From NCBI RefSeq assembly GCF_002009175.1, contig NZ_CP018047.1, positions 1,674,001 to 1,738,000 on the forward strand: a DNA stretch of 64,000 nucleotides, written 5' to 3'. Positions 51,255-60,606 of this stretch are shown here, one piece after another. The stretch comes from Streptomyces niveus. GTDB taxonomy: Bacteria; Actinomycetota; Actinomycetes; Streptomycetales; Streptomycetaceae. The stretch's first letter is position 1. Each line of letters begins with the position of its first letter. The notes beneath the pieces were generated by a model. It was not told the origin of the DNA, made no database searches, and saw nothing but the letters and a program-made list of their open reading frames with translations. The position numbers and the translations under genes are program-made.

Positions 51255-52097
51255 ATGAGCGCGGCGGGACCCATCGCCTTCAGCGCCGCCGGTACGTCGG
51301 GGGTGGCCTCGGCGTCGAAGGGCGGATCGGCCCGGCCCAAACTGGAGCACGCCTATCTGGAGCTGCGGACACCGCCCACCGGAGGGGGTCTGACGCCCGG
51401 CGGGCCGTGCGGCCGGATCGACTTCCAGTTCAACCCGAAGGAGTTGAGCCTCACCAAGGCGGCGTCGTGGAAGCGGACTCCGGCCAAGGGGGCGAAGAGT
51501 TCCGGCCCGCCGGAGTACCAGGGGTCGCAGCCGAGCAAGTTGACCGTCGAGATGTTCTTCGACGCGAGTGACACCCAGGACACCCGCGTCGTGAACTCGG
51601 TGGAGCAGTTGTTCGCGTGCTGTGTTCCGACGAACGAGACGCGGCAGCAGCAGCGGTCCTCGCCGCCGTGGGTGGTCTTCCACTGGGGAGGGCTGACGGG
51701 GTTTCCCGGCTATGTCAGCCAAGTCGCCGCGAAATACACCCTGTTCACCACCTCCGGGGTGCCGATCCGGGCGGTCTGCCAGGTCACGATGGAGGAGATC
51801 AGCGGCGAGACTCCCGGGCAGAATCCGACCTCGGGCGCGCTGACCGCGCGGCGCGTGCACCGGGTCGCCGCCGGGGACTCGCTGCCGTCGCTGGCCCACC
51901 GGGAGTACGGCGATGCCGGGGCCTGGCGGGTGATCGCCGAGGCGAACGACATCGACGACCCGATGCGACTCGCCCCGGGCACACAGCTCCTGCTGCCGGC
52001 CCTGGACGAGCTGAGCCGCCTCCAGGACATCGCGGACCGGGACCCGGGCAGGTACGACGGAGCCGTGACGGGTGTCGCCGGGAGGCGGGGCCGATGA
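51255..52097 (+). CDS. CIS baseplate LysM-type protein (Afp7-like)
   Basis: A 280-residue protein with the CIS_spike_tip/gp53-like N-terminal part (LEHAYLELRTPPTGG, IDFQFNPKELSLTKAASWKR) and a LysM-like C-terminal part (about 200-260, RVAAGDSLPSLAHREYGDAG, WRVIAEANDIDDPMRLAPGT). It links the tube to the spike. Its stop overlaps the VgrG-like start (ATGA). Confidence 0.9.
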   Translation: MSAAGPIAFSAAGTSGVASASKGGSARPKLEHAYLELRTPPTGGGLTPGGPCGRIDFQFNPKELSLTKAASWKRTPAKGAKSSGPPEYQGSQPSKLTVEMFFDASDTQDTRVVNSVEQLFACCVPTNETRQQQRSSPPWVVFHWGGLTGFPGYVSQVAAKYTLFTTSGVPIRAVCQVTMEEISGETPGQNPTSGALTARRVHRVAAGDSLPSLAHREYGDAGAWRVIAEANDIDDPMRLAPGTQLLLPALDELSRLQDIADRDPGRYDGAVTGVAGRRGR

Positions 52098-54076
52098 CCC
52101 AACAGGGCGTCGCCACCGCGCTGGTGGTCGAGTTCGGCGGCACGGCGCTGCCGGCGAAGTTCGTGAACACCCTGGTCGAGGGGTACGTGGACGACAGCCG
52201 TACGCTCCCGGACCTGTTCCTGCTGCGGTTCCGGGACCCCGACCGGGTGCTGCTGGAGCAGACCGGGCTGAAGATCGGCAGCGAGGCGCGGCTGCTGGCA
52301 CGCGCGGGTGGCGACACCGCGCCGAAGCCGCTGCTGGACGGTGTGGTCACGGCGCTGGAGGTGGAGCTGGACGAGACGGGCACGTTCACCGTCGTACGTG
52401 GCCTGGACGAGTCGCACCGGCTGTTCCGGGGCCGGCGGGTGGCCAGTTACCAGAACATGACCCTCGCCGACATCTGCGGCCAGGTCGCCCAGCGCGCGGG
52501 ACTGAAGCCCGGCACCGTGGACGTCGCCGGACCCGTGCTGGAGCACATCGCCCAACCCAACGTCACCGACTGGGAGTTCGTGCGCGGACTCGCCGAGGAG
52601 GCGGGTGCCCAGGCGTACGTACGGGACGGGCAGCTGCACATCACCCGCCCCGCCGAGGCGAGTTCGGCGCCGGACGGGTCGGCGCGGGCCGACCGCAATC
52701 CGCTCGTGCTGGAGCTGGGCGGCAATCTGCTCCGCTGCCGGGCCGGGGTGTCCGCCGCCGAGCAGGTCTCCGAGGTGGAGGTGCGCGGCTGGGACGTCCA
52801 GGCCAAGCAGCCGCTGGTGGGCAAGGCTCCGGCGGGGACGTCGTCGACGCTGGAGCTGGGGGTGACGGCGGCGGAGGTGTCCGCGCCCTTCGGCGAAGCG
52901 CGTTTCGTCGTGACCGACGCGGCGTACGGCACGCAGGCGCGGGTGGACCAGGCGGCCAAGGCCCTGGCGGAGCGGATCGCCGGTTCGTTCGCGGAGCTGG
53001 AGGCGGTGATCCGGGGGAATCCGGCGGTCCGGGCGGGCAGCGCGGTGGCGCTGAACGCGGTGGGCGCGCCGTTCGAGGGCCGGTACACGGTGACGTCGTC
53101 GCGCCATGTCTTCGACGCCGTACGCGGGTACGAGACGTGGATCACGGTCTCCGGGCAGCAGGAGCGCTCGCTGTTCGGGCTGACCGGTGGCGGGACGGGA
53201 CCGGGTGGCTCCGGCGGGTCCGGCGGGGGTGGGCGGTGTACGGGGCTGGTCAGCGGGACGGTGACGGACACCCAGGATCCGGAGGGGTCGGGGCGGGTGA
53301 AGGTCCGCTTCCCGTGGCTGTCGGACGAGTACGCGAGCGACTGGGCGCGCACGGCGCAGTCGGGCGGGACGGGCGGCGGCGAGGCGTTCATCCCGGAGGT
53401 CGGGGACGAGGTGCTGGTCGGTTTCGAGCACGGGCATCTGGACCGGCCGTACGTCTTGGCCGGGTTGTACAACGGGCAGGACCGGCCGGGCGGGGGCGGG
53501 GACGCGGGCGGCGGCGGAGCGGGGGCCGGTCCGGCGGCGGGTGGGTCCGCAGGGGGCGCCGGTGGTGGTGCTGCGGGTGCCGGTGCGGGCGCTCCGGGTG
53601 GCGGTACCGGCGCCGAACTGGTCGACCCGACCAGCGGCGCCGTGAACCGCCGCGCCTTCGCGTCCAGGAGCGGGAACCAACTGGAGCTGCTTGACGCGGC
53701 GAACGGCCCGCAGGGCGTACGGCTCCGCACGGGCGACGGGAAACTCACCATCGATCTGGACCGCAAGGGCACCGCCGTCGTCATCAACAGCGACGGCACC
53801 GTGACGATCGAGGCCAAGGAGCGGGTCTCCATCAAGTCGGCAGACGGGGTCGCGCTGGACGCCGGGAGCGGAGCACTCGAACTCGCGGGTGACAGCGTCA
53901 CGTTGACCTCCCGGAGCGGTGTCGCCGTGGACGGAGGGAACGGCAAGGTCGCACTCTCCAGCGGCGGTTCGGTGGAGGTGCGCGGCGGCCAGGTAACGGT
54001 CGACGGCACGCGGCGTACGGACATCAAGAGCGGAGGCTCGGTGTCGGTCAACGCCCCGATGATCAAGCTCAACTGA
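52094..54076 (+). CDS. CIS spike protein, VgrG/gp27-gp5-like (Afp8-like)
   Basis: A 660-residue protein. The gp27-like part (about 1-350) has VNTLVEGYVDDSRTLPDLFL. A Gly/Ser linker precedes an OB-fold (about 370-460, VSGTVTDTQDPEGSGRVKVR and FIPEVGDEVLVGFEHG). A Gly/Ala-rich linker (about 475-510) leads to a beta-helical needle with repeated T-V-x motifs (KGTAVVINSDGTVTIEAKER onward). It forms the trimeric spike beneath the tube. The PAAR gene follows after 63 bases. Confidence 0.92.
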   Translation: MTQQGVATALVVEFGGTALPAKFVNTLVEGYVDDSRTLPDLFLLRFRDPDRVLLEQTGLKIGSEARLLARAGGDTAPKPLLDGVVTALEVELDETGTFTVVRGLDESHRLFRGRRVASYQNMTLADICGQVAQRAGLKPGTVDVAGPVLEHIAQPNVTDWEFVRGLAEEAGAQAYVRDGQLHITRPAEASSAPDGSARADRNPLVLELGGNLLRCRAGVSAAEQVSEVEVRGWDVQAKQPLVGKAPAGTSSTLELGVTAAEVSAPFGEARFVVTDAAYGTQARVDQAAKALAERIAGSFAELEAVIRGNPAVRAGSAVALNAVGAPFEGRYTVTSSRHVFDAVRGYETWITVSGQQERSLFGLTGGGTGPGGSGGSGGGGRCTGLVSGTVTDTQDPEGSGRVKVRFPWLSDEYASDWARTAQSGGTGGGEAFIPEVGDEVLVGFEHGHLDRPYVLAGLYNGQDRPGGGGDAGGGGAGAGPAAGGSAGGAGGGAAGAGAGAPGGGTGAELVDPTSGAVNRRAFASRSGNQLELLDAANGPQGVRLRTGDGKLTIDLDRKGTAVVINSDGTVTIEAKERVSIKSADGVALDAGSGALELAGDSVTLTSRSGVAVDGGNGKVALSSGGSVEVRGGQVTVDGTRRTDIKSGGSVSVNAPMIKLN

Positions 54077-54139
54077 CGCGCAGTCAGAGATTCGCAGGAG
54101 AAGAGAGCACGAGCAACACAACGGACAGGAGTGGACCGC

Positions 54140-54424
54140 ATGTCGGCAGCAGCCGCAGCCGCCCGGGTCGGCGACCCCACCGGGCACCCCGGCACCGTCG
54201 GACCGCCCGGTGTGCCGTCCGTGCTGATCGGCGGGAAGCCCGCGGCGACGGTCGGCACCGCGCACCACTGCACCTCCCCCGCCGCCCACCCGCCGTCCGT
54301 GATCGCGCCGCCCGGCAGTTCGAGCGTGCTGATCGGCGGCAGCCCGGCCGCCCGCGTCGGCGACCTGGCGGGCTGCGGCTCACCGGTCGTGTCGGGCTGC
54401 CCGACCGTACTGATCGGTGGGTGA
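54140..54424 (+). CDS. CIS PAAR spike-tip protein (Afp10-like)
   Basis: A 94-residue PAAR-repeat protein with three VLIGG motifs (PSVLIGGKPAATVG, SSVLIGGSPAARVGD, PTVLIGG), a His pair (TAHHC) and Cys for metal at the tip. ATG 54140 was chosen because AGGAG lies 8 bases upstream. It caps the spike. No toxin extension is attached. Confidence 0.92.
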   Translation: MSAAAAAARVGDPTGHPGTVGPPGVPSVLIGGKPAATVGTAHHCTSPAAHPPSVIAPPGSSSVLIGGSPAARVGDLAGCGSPVVSGCPTVLIGG

Positions 54425-54432
54425 GGGGGCGC

Positions 54433-54864
54433 ATGGGACAGCAATTCATCGGTGCGGGCTGGGCGTTCCCCCCGCGTACGGACGCGACCGGGTCCATCGC
54501 CCTCGTACGCGGCGAGCACGCCCTGGAGGAATCGATCCGGCTGATCCTGGCCACGTCGCCGGGCGAGCGGCCGATGCGACCGGAGTTCGGCTGCGCCGTC
54601 AACGACTACGTGTTCGCGCCGGCCGACGCGGGCACGGCCGGGCAACTCGCGTACGAGGTAAGGCTGGCGCTGGAGCGCTGGGAGCCCCGGATCGATGTCA
54701 CCGAGGTCGTCGTCCGGTTCGACGAGGCCGACAACGGGGTGCTCTACATCGACATCGGCTACACGGTGCGCGGCTCGAACGACCCGCGCAACCTCGTCTT
54801 CCCCTTCTACGTGATCCCGCAGCACGCCGAGGAATCGGCCGACGACGAGGAGGCGGGCGCGTGA
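54433..54864 (+). CDS. CIS baseplate wedge protein, gp25-like (Afp9-like)
   Basis: A 143-residue gp25/lysozyme-fold wedge protein: GSIALVRGEHALEESIRLIL, SPGERPMRPEFGCAVNDYVF (the EPR-like core motif RPEFG), and GYTVRGSNDPRNLVFPFYV. ATG 54433 follows GAGGGGG closely; a GTG at 54421 overlapping the PAAR stop is the alternative. It starts sheath assembly at the baseplate. Confidence 0.92.
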   Translation: MGQQFIGAGWAFPPRTDATGSIALVRGEHALEESIRLILATSPGERPMRPEFGCAVNDYVFAPADAGTAGQLAYEVRLALERWEPRIDVTEVVVRFDEADNGVLYIDIGYTVRGSNDPRNLVFPFYVIPQHAEESADDEEAGA

Positions 54865-56858
54865 CGCTGCCCCGTCCGCGACTGGACGACCGCACCTTCC
54901 AGGGCCTGGTGGACGAGGCCAAACGCCGGGTCCAGCAGCGCTGCCCGGAGTGGACCGACCACAACGTTTCGGACCCCGGGGTCACATTGATCGAGGCGTT
55001 CGCGAGCATGGTCGACCAGCTCGTCTACCGGGTGAACCGGGTCCCGGAGAAAAGCTATCTGACCTTTCTCGATCTGATCGGCGTCCAGCTCCATCCACCC
55101 ACGGCCGCGCACACCGATGTGACGTTCCGGCTGTCCGCGCCCCGGCCGGAGCCGGTGGTGGTGCGCGCCGGGACGGAGATCGCCACGGTCCGTACGGAGA
55201 CGGAGGAGGCGGTCGTCTTCACCACCTCCGAGGCCCTGTCGATCGTGCCGTGCGGCTTCGGCCATCTCGCCACCCGGCCGTCGGGCGGTGAGGCCGTGGA
55301 CCGGACCGAGGAGCTGGCGCTCGGCCGGGACGTGCCCTGCTTCGGGGCAGCGCCCGTCGTCGGCGACTGTCTGTACGTGGGGCTGTCCGCCGCCGTGCCG
55401 GCGGGTGTCCTCGCCCTGCGGCTGGACTGCACGGTGGAGGGCGTCGGTGTCGACCCGCTGCGTCCGCCGGTCCTCTGGGAGGCGTGGGACGGCGGTGCCT
55501 GGCGGGTCTGCGAGATCGAGAAGGACGACACCGGGGGCTTCAACCGGTCCGGCGAACTGATCCTGCATCTGCCGAGGACCCACGCGCCCGCGACCGTGGT
55601 ACGGCGGACCGGGGGCTGGCTGCGCTGCCGCCTGATCGAGGCGGAGCCGGGTCAACCGACGTACGTGGCACCGCCGGTGGTCCGCGGGGTCACCGCGTTC
55701 ACGATCGGCGCGACCGTTCCGGCCGAGCACGCCGAGACCGTCACCGACGAGGTGCTGGGGCAGGCCGAGGGGGTGCCCGGCCAGGTGTTCCGGCTGGCCC
55801 GGCCGCCCGTGGTGCCGGGCGATTTCGTGGTCGACGTGACCGGTCCGGGGACGGGCGCGGACGCCGAACGGTGGATCCGCGTCGACGACTTCGCGCACTC
55901 CGGGCCCGAGGACCGGCACGTCACGCTGGACGCGAACTCCGGACGGGTGGAGTTCGGTCCCGCCGTACGTGAACGGGACGGTGGCATCCGCTACTTCGGC
56001 CGGGTCCCGGTCAAGGGCGCCACCGTACGGGTGCGGTCGTACCGTACGGGCGGCGGGCTGCGCGGCAATGTCGCGCGGTCGACGCTGCGGGTCCTGCGGG
56101 GCTCGATCCCGTACGTGGCGCGGGTGGAGAACCGGCGGCCCGCGCTCGGCGGGGTCGACGGCGAGAGCGTCGACAGCGCGCGGGTGCGCGGGCCGATGAC
56201 GCTGCGGACGCTGCACCGGGCGGTCGTCCCGCACGACTACGAGCTGCTGGCGCGCGAGATCGCCCCGGACGCGGCGCGCGTGCACTGCATCCGGGCGGGG
56301 GCGGAGGACGAGGGCGCCGGGGCGGAGTCTGGTGGCCGGGGTGCGGGGGAAAGTGCCGCGGGTGGGGTGCGGCTGCTCATCGTGCCTGCCGGACGCGGCG
56401 ACGTGCGGGGCCGGATCGAGTTCGACGAACTCGTCCCGCCCGCTCAGACGCTCGCTCTGATCTCCGAGCATCTGAACGCGCGGCGGCCGATCGGTACCCG
56501 GCTGGCGGTCGGGCCGCCGTTCTACCAGGGCGTCACAGTTGTCGCGTCGGTCCAGGCGGAGCGCGGGGCCGATGTCGAGAAGGTCCGGGAGACGGCGCTG
56601 TCCGCGCTGTACGGGTATTTCAACCCGCTCACCGGAGGCCCGGCCGGAGAGGGTTGGCCGTTCGGCCGGCCGGTCCAGTCGGGCGAGGCGTTCGCCGTAC
56701 TGCAACGGGTGCCGGGCGTGGACCTGGTGGAGGACGTACGGCTCTACCGCGCCGATCCGGTCACCGGTGAACGCACCGACGCCACCACGAAGATCCCGCT
56801 GGACCGGCACGCGCTGGTCTTCAGCTACGAACACCAACTCCGGGTGAGAGGAGCCTGA
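54861..56858 (+). CDS. CIS baseplate wedge protein, gpJ-like (Afp11-like)
   Basis: A 665-residue baseplate-J protein starting at GTG 54861 (GTGA overlap with gp25). The opening LPRPRLDDRTFQGLVDEAKR and WTDHNVSDPGVTLIEAFASM is typical of Afp11-type proteins. The centre is a variable beta region and the C-terminal part (about 430-665) carries VVPHDYELLAREIAPDAARV and the wedge core RRPIGTRLAVGPPFYQGVTV. It forms the wedge ring with gpI. Confidence 0.92.
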   Translation: MTLPRPRLDDRTFQGLVDEAKRRVQQRCPEWTDHNVSDPGVTLIEAFASMVDQLVYRVNRVPEKSYLTFLDLIGVQLHPPTAAHTDVTFRLSAPRPEPVVVRAGTEIATVRTETEEAVVFTTSEALSIVPCGFGHLATRPSGGEAVDRTEELALGRDVPCFGAAPVVGDCLYVGLSAAVPAGVLALRLDCTVEGVGVDPLRPPVLWEAWDGGAWRVCEIEKDDTGGFNRSGELILHLPRTHAPATVVRRTGGWLRCRLIEAEPGQPTYVAPPVVRGVTAFTIGATVPAEHAETVTDEVLGQAEGVPGQVFRLARPPVVPGDFVVDVTGPGTGADAERWIRVDDFAHSGPEDRHVTLDANSGRVEFGPAVRERDGGIRYFGRVPVKGATVRVRSYRTGGGLRGNVARSTLRVLRGSIPYVARVENRRPALGGVDGESVDSARVRGPMTLRTLHRAVVPHDYELLAREIAPDAARVHCIRAGAEDEGAGAESGGRGAGESAAGGVRLLIVPAGRGDVRGRIEFDELVPPAQTLALISEHLNARRPIGTRLAVGPPFYQGVTVVASVQAERGADVEKVRETALSALYGYFNPLTGGPAGEGWPFGRPVQSGEAFAVLQRVPGVDLVEDVRLYRADPVTGERTDATTKIPLDRHALVFSYEHQLRVRGA

Positions 56859-56862
56859 TCCG

Positions 56863-57453
56863 ATGCGTGCCGCCGTCCCCGGTCTGCCGACGCCGCACCC
56901 CCTGATCGACCAACTGCCCGCCGTCTACCTGGAGCAGGACTTCCTGCGCCGCTTCCTCGCCGCGCTGGACGAAGTCCTGGCTCCGGTCCTGCTGACGCTC
57001 GACAATGTGCCCGCGTATCTGGACCACCGCACCGCCCCCGACGACTTCCTTGACTGGCTTGCCAGTTGGGTCGCGGTCGAGCCGCACGAGGACAGCCCCA
57101 CGGACCACCGCCGGACCGCCGTGCGGGGGGCCGTGGCCCGGCACGCGCGGCGCGGAACGCCGGGCGGGCTGGCAGAAGCGGTCCGGCTGGAGACAGGCAC
57201 GGAGCCGGAGATCGCCGAGAGCGGCGGCACCGCCTGGTCGACGAGCCCGAACACGCCGCTGCCGGGCAGCGCCGTTCCCTGGGTGACGATCCGGGTCAGG
57301 GCGGCCGAGGGCCGGCCGCTGGACCGGGTGCGGCTGGAGGAACTGATCGACACGGAGGTCCCGGCGCACGTCGGGTTCTCGCTGGAACTCCTGCCGCCGG
57401 GCGGGGACGGGGACGTGGGCATGCGCGGGGACGCGGGAGGTGCGGAGGGGTGA
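56863..57453 (+). CDS. CIS baseplate protein, gpI-like (Afp12-like)
   Basis: A 196-residue tail-protein-I homologue: HPLIDQLPAVYLEQDFLRRF, FLDWLASWVAVEP and RRGTPGGLAEAVRLETG are its family markers. It pairs with the gpJ-like protein in the baseplate wedge. No tail-fibre (Afp13-like) gene follows; the next gene overlaps it (GTGA) and encodes a membrane protein. Confidence 0.92.
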   Translation: MRAAVPGLPTPHPLIDQLPAVYLEQDFLRRFLAALDEVLAPVLLTLDNVPAYLDHRTAPDDFLDWLASWVAVEPHEDSPTDHRRTAVRGAVARHARRGTPGGLAEAVRLETGTEPEIAESGGTAWSTSPNTPLPGSAVPWVTIRVRAAEGRPLDRVRLEELIDTEVPAHVGFSLELLPPGGDGDVGMRGDAGGAEG

Positions 57454-58571
57454 TCTGCGAGACGTGCGGGCACCGGAACACGCCGGGGCGGGAGTTCTGC
57501 GCGTCGTGCGAGGCGTTCCTCGCGTGGGAGCCGGACGAGGCGGCCCCGGCGAGGGCGGCGGCTCCGGCGCCGGAGGCTGGACCGGCGCCCGAGCCTGAGC
57601 CGCCTGTGGCGGAACCACCCGCTCCGGTGAGTCGGCCGTCCGTACCCCCGCCACCGACCGCACCGCCACCCACGGCACCGCCGATCGCAACCCCGGACCC
57701 TGCTCCCCCTGCGGTCGGCGCTCCCAGACGCCCCGGCGAGAGCGCGGACCGGGCCGCGCCCGGCCCCGACGCGTGGCCCGACCCGGACGCCCGGCCGGCC
57801 GTCGCGGAGCCGCCGACACCGCCCGCCACCGCCGGGACGCCGGTCGTCTGCCCCCACTGCCGTACGGAGAACTCCCCCGACCGCACACTCTGCGTCCGCT
57901 GCGCACTCCTCCTGGACCCGGGCCCGCCCCCCGCGATCCGCCCGCCCTGGTGGCGACGGATCCTCACCCGTGGCCCCCGGCAGTCCCCCGTCGCGGGGAC
58001 ACGGCCACGACGAGGCTGGCGCAGGCCCCGGATCGGTCTGCCGGTCGTGCTGATCCTGCTGGCGGTGGGGATCTGGTTCGCGCTCCCCCATCTGTCGGGT
58101 CTCTTCGGCGTCGCGAAGGAGGAGACGGGGAAGCCCGAGTCGGTACCACCGACCGAGTGCCGTGCATCGGGCGCCGCGAAGGGCCATCCGGCGGGCGCGG
58201 CGGTCGACGGATTCAACAACCGTTACTGGGCGCCGGAGGAGACCGGGGACGGGATCGGGGAGTTCCTGGAGTGCGACTTCGCGCAGCCGGTGCGGCTGAC
58301 GAAGCTGATCGTGTTCTCGGGGACCTCCGCGCGCAAGGACGAATTCCTCACGCAGGCGCGCCCGGCCGGGATCACCGTGCTGCTGACCGCGCGGGACGGC
58401 GAGCTGACCACCCGTACGATCCGGCTGCGCGACCAGGCGGGCGAGCAGACCTTCGATCTGCGGGGCTCGGAGACCGTACGGGCAAGGTTCACCGTCAACT
58501 CGGCGTACGGCACCGGGAAGGACCGCCGGATAGCCGTGGCGGAGGTCGAGTTCTTCGGCCGACGGTCGTGA
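57450..58571 (+). CDS. Zinc-ribbon / TM / glycan-binding-like CIS membrane protein (CisA-like)
   Basis: A 373-residue protein starting at GTG 57450, overlapping the gpI stop (GTGA). Two zinc ribbons (CETCGHRNTPGREFCASC at about 3-20, CPHCRTENSPDRTLCVRC at about 134-151) flank a Pro/Ala linker. Then one TM helix (about 197-217, GLPVVLILLAVGIWFALPHL) and an outer C-terminal discoidin/NADase-glycan-binding-like domain (about 232-373, VDGFNNRYWAPEETG, AVAEVEFFG). As the last gene after gpI it matches the place and layout I recall for CisA, which docks Streptomyces CIS to the membrane; that match is from memory. Confidence 0.8.
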   Translation: MICETCGHRNTPGREFCASCEAFLAWEPDEAAPARAAAPAPEAGPAPEPEPPVAEPPAPVSRPSVPPPPTAPPPTAPPIATPDPAPPAVGAPRRPGESADRAAPGPDAWPDPDARPAVAEPPTPPATAGTPVVCPHCRTENSPDRTLCVRCALLLDPGPPPAIRPPWWRRILTRGPRQSPVAGTRPRRGWRRPRIGLPVVLILLAVGIWFALPHLSGLFGVAKEETGKPESVPPTECRASGAAKGHPAGAAVDGFNNRYWAPEETGDGIGEFLECDFAQPVRLTKLIVFSGTSARKDEFLTQARPAGITVLLTARDGELTTRTIRLRDQAGEQTFDLRGSETVRARFTVNSAYGTGKDRRIAVAEVEFFGRRS

Positions 58572-58717
58572 CGGACCGGCCGACGTCCGCCGAATCGCGC
58601 CGGACCTGCTGACTGCCGAGATCATCACGCGGGGAGGAAATTGGAGAAATGGGCAAATCATCTTGCATGCCCGAGATGAACTGCCCGGCAGACGAGAGAG
58701 CAGAAGAAAGGCGCGAC

Positions 58718-59581
58718 ATGACCACCACCATTCCCGGCGGAACCCTCACCCCGGCGGAGGGCCTCACGATCAGCCGGATGGGCTACGGAGCCATGCAACT
58801 GGCGGGCCCCGGTGTCTTCGGGCCGCCGAAGGACCGCGAAGAAGCGCTCGCCGTGCTGCGCGAGGCGGTCGCGCTCGGGGTCACGCACATCGACACCAGC
58901 GACTTCTACGGTCCCACCGTAGTCAACGAGCTGATCAAGGAGGCTCTGCACCCCTACCCCGCCGACCTGCGCATCGTCACCAAGGTCGGCGGCCGTCGCA
59001 GTGCAGAAGGCGGCTGGTTCTCGTCACTGGAGCCCGCCGATCTGAAGGTCCAGGTCCAGGAGAACCTGCTCCATCTGGGGCTGGACGTCATCGATGTGGT
59101 CAACCTGCGCATGGACACCCAGGGCGCCTCCACCGACTCCCTCGCCGAGCCCTTCGCCGCCCTGGCCGAACTGCGCGAGCAAGGTCTGATCCGCCACCTC
59201 GGCCTCAGCGGCGTCTCCGACGCCCAGCTCAGCGAGGCGCAGTCCATCGCGCCCGTCGTGACCGTCCAGAACCTCTACAACCTCGCCAACCGGGCGGACG
59301 ACGCCCTGGTGGACCGCTGCGCGGCCGAGAACATCGCCTTCGCCGCGTTCTTTCCTCTCGGCGGTTTCAGCCCGTTGCAGTCCGAGACGCTGACCTCGGT
59401 CGCCGCGCGCCTCGAAGCCTCGCCGCAGCAGGTCGCGCTCGCCTGGCTGCTCCGGCGCTCGGCCACCACCGTCCTGATCCCGGGCACCTCTTCGGTCGGC
59501 CATCTGCGCCAGAACATCGCCGCGGCCGAGCTGCGCCTGCCGGCCGACGCGGTCGCCGAACTCGACGCGATCGGCAGCTAG
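58718..59581 (+). CDS. Aldo/keto reductase
   Basis: A 287-residue TIM-barrel oxidoreductase. ATG 58718 was chosen (AAAGG upstream); the longer frame adds a leader without family features. It shows catalytic Asp and Tyr in HIDTSDFYGPTVVNELI (about 55-71), Lys in IVTKVGG (about 90), and the NADP-binding end LIPGTSSVGHLRQNIAA. The usual catalytic His of the LD-LVxxH motif is replaced (DVVNLRMD). Likely co-transcribed with the reductase at 59674. Confidence 0.88.
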   Translation: MTTTIPGGTLTPAEGLTISRMGYGAMQLAGPGVFGPPKDREEALAVLREAVALGVTHIDTSDFYGPTVVNELIKEALHPYPADLRIVTKVGGRRSAEGGWFSSLEPADLKVQVQENLLHLGLDVIDVVNLRMDTQGASTDSLAEPFAALAELREQGLIRHLGLSGVSDAQLSEAQSIAPVVTVQNLYNLANRADDALVDRCAAENIAFAAFFPLGGFSPLQSETLTSVAARLEASPQQVALAWLLRRSATTVLIPGTSSVGHLRQNIAAAELRLPADAVAELDAIGS

Positions 59582-59673
59582 GGCCTGTTTCACGGCGCCT
59601 GCCCGCTCGCCCGATCCCGCTCGCCCCATTCCGGCCATCCCGAGCATCCCGACCATCCCGAAGGAGTACTCGC

Positions 59674-60606
59674 ATGCCCAGAGCCGTCCGCTACGACCGC
59701 TACGGCCCGGTCGACGTCCTGTATGTCGCCGACGTCGCCAGACCCGCCCCGGCCGCCGACGAGGTGGTCGTCGAAGTGGTCGCGGCGGGACTGAACCCCG
59801 GCGAGATCGGGGTACGCGAGGGGCTCGCGCACGCCATCTGGCCGGCCACCTTCCCCTCCGGTCAGGGCAGTGACCTCGCGGGTCGAGTCGTCGCCGTGGG
59901 CAGCGCGGTGTCCACGCCCGCGATCGGCGCGGAGGTGATCGGGTTCACCAACCGGCGTGCGGCGCAGGCGGATTACGTCGCCGTCCCCGCGGACCAGGTG
60001 ACGCCCAGGCCCGCAGCCGTCGGCTGGGACGTGGCCGGGTCCCTGTTCGTGGCGGGCACCACCGCGTACGCCTCCGTCCGGGCGGTCGGGGCCGAGCCCG
60101 GCGAGACGGTAGCGGTCAGCGCCGCCGCGGGCGGGGTGGGCTCGCTGGCCGTCCAACTGCTCCGCCGTCAGGGCGTGCGGGTCCTCGCCGTCGCGGGCGA
60201 GGCCAATCACGACTGGCTCGCCTCCCTCGGCGCGGTGCCGATCGCGTACGGCGAGGGGGTGGAGGGTGTCGAGGAGCGGCTTCGTGCCGCGGCGCCCGAC
60301 GGAGTGGACGCCTTCATCGACGCGTACGGAGGCGGCTACGTCGAACTCGCCATGGGGCTGGGCGTCGCCCCCGTACGGATCAACACGATCATCGATTTCC
60401 CCGCCGCGAAGAAGTTCGGCACCAAGAGCGACGGGAACATGGCCGCGGCCCGCGCGGACGTCCTGGCCGAACTCGCGGCCCTGATCGCCGAGGGTGAGAT
60501 CGGCGTCGCCGTAAGCGCCACGTACCCCATCGAACAGGTCCAGCAGTCGTACACGGCCCTGGCCGGCCCGCACAGCCGAGGAAAGATCGTCCTACGGATG
60601 CGCTGA
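59674..60606 (+). CDS. Quinone-oxidoreductase-like (MDR) NADP-dependent enzyme
   Basis: A 310-residue zinc-free MDR enzyme from ATG 59674 (AAGGAG upstream). Markers are the N-terminal GroES-like domain (AAGLNPGEIGVREG), FPSGQGSDLAGRVVAVG, the cofactor motif AAAGGVGSLAVQLL (about 151-164), and the ending IEQVQQSYTALAGPHSRGKI. It reduces quinones or enones with NADPH. It lies 92 bases after the aldo/keto reductase gene; both may serve detoxification of reactive carbonyls. Confidence 0.88.
   Translation: MPRAVRYDRYGPVDVLYVADVARPAPAADEVVVEVVAAGLNPGEIGVREGLAHAIWPATFPSGQGSDLAGRVVAVGSAVSTPAIGAEVIGFTNRRAAQADYVAVPADQVTPRPAAVGWDVAGSLFVAGTTAYASVRAVGAEPGETVAVSAAAGGVGSLAVQLLRRQGVRVLAVAGEANHDWLASLGAVPIAYGEGVEGVEERLRAAAPDGVDAFIDAYGGGYVELAMGLGVAPVRINTIIDFPAAKKFGTKSDGNMAAARADVLAELAALIAEGEIGVAVSATYPIEQVQQSYTALAGPHSRGKIVLRMR

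Noticed and set aside
33525..58571. Integrated phage
   Set aside because: No capsid, terminase, portal, integrase or lysis genes; DUF4157, AAA ATPase and Afp16-like proteins mark a contractile injection system instead.
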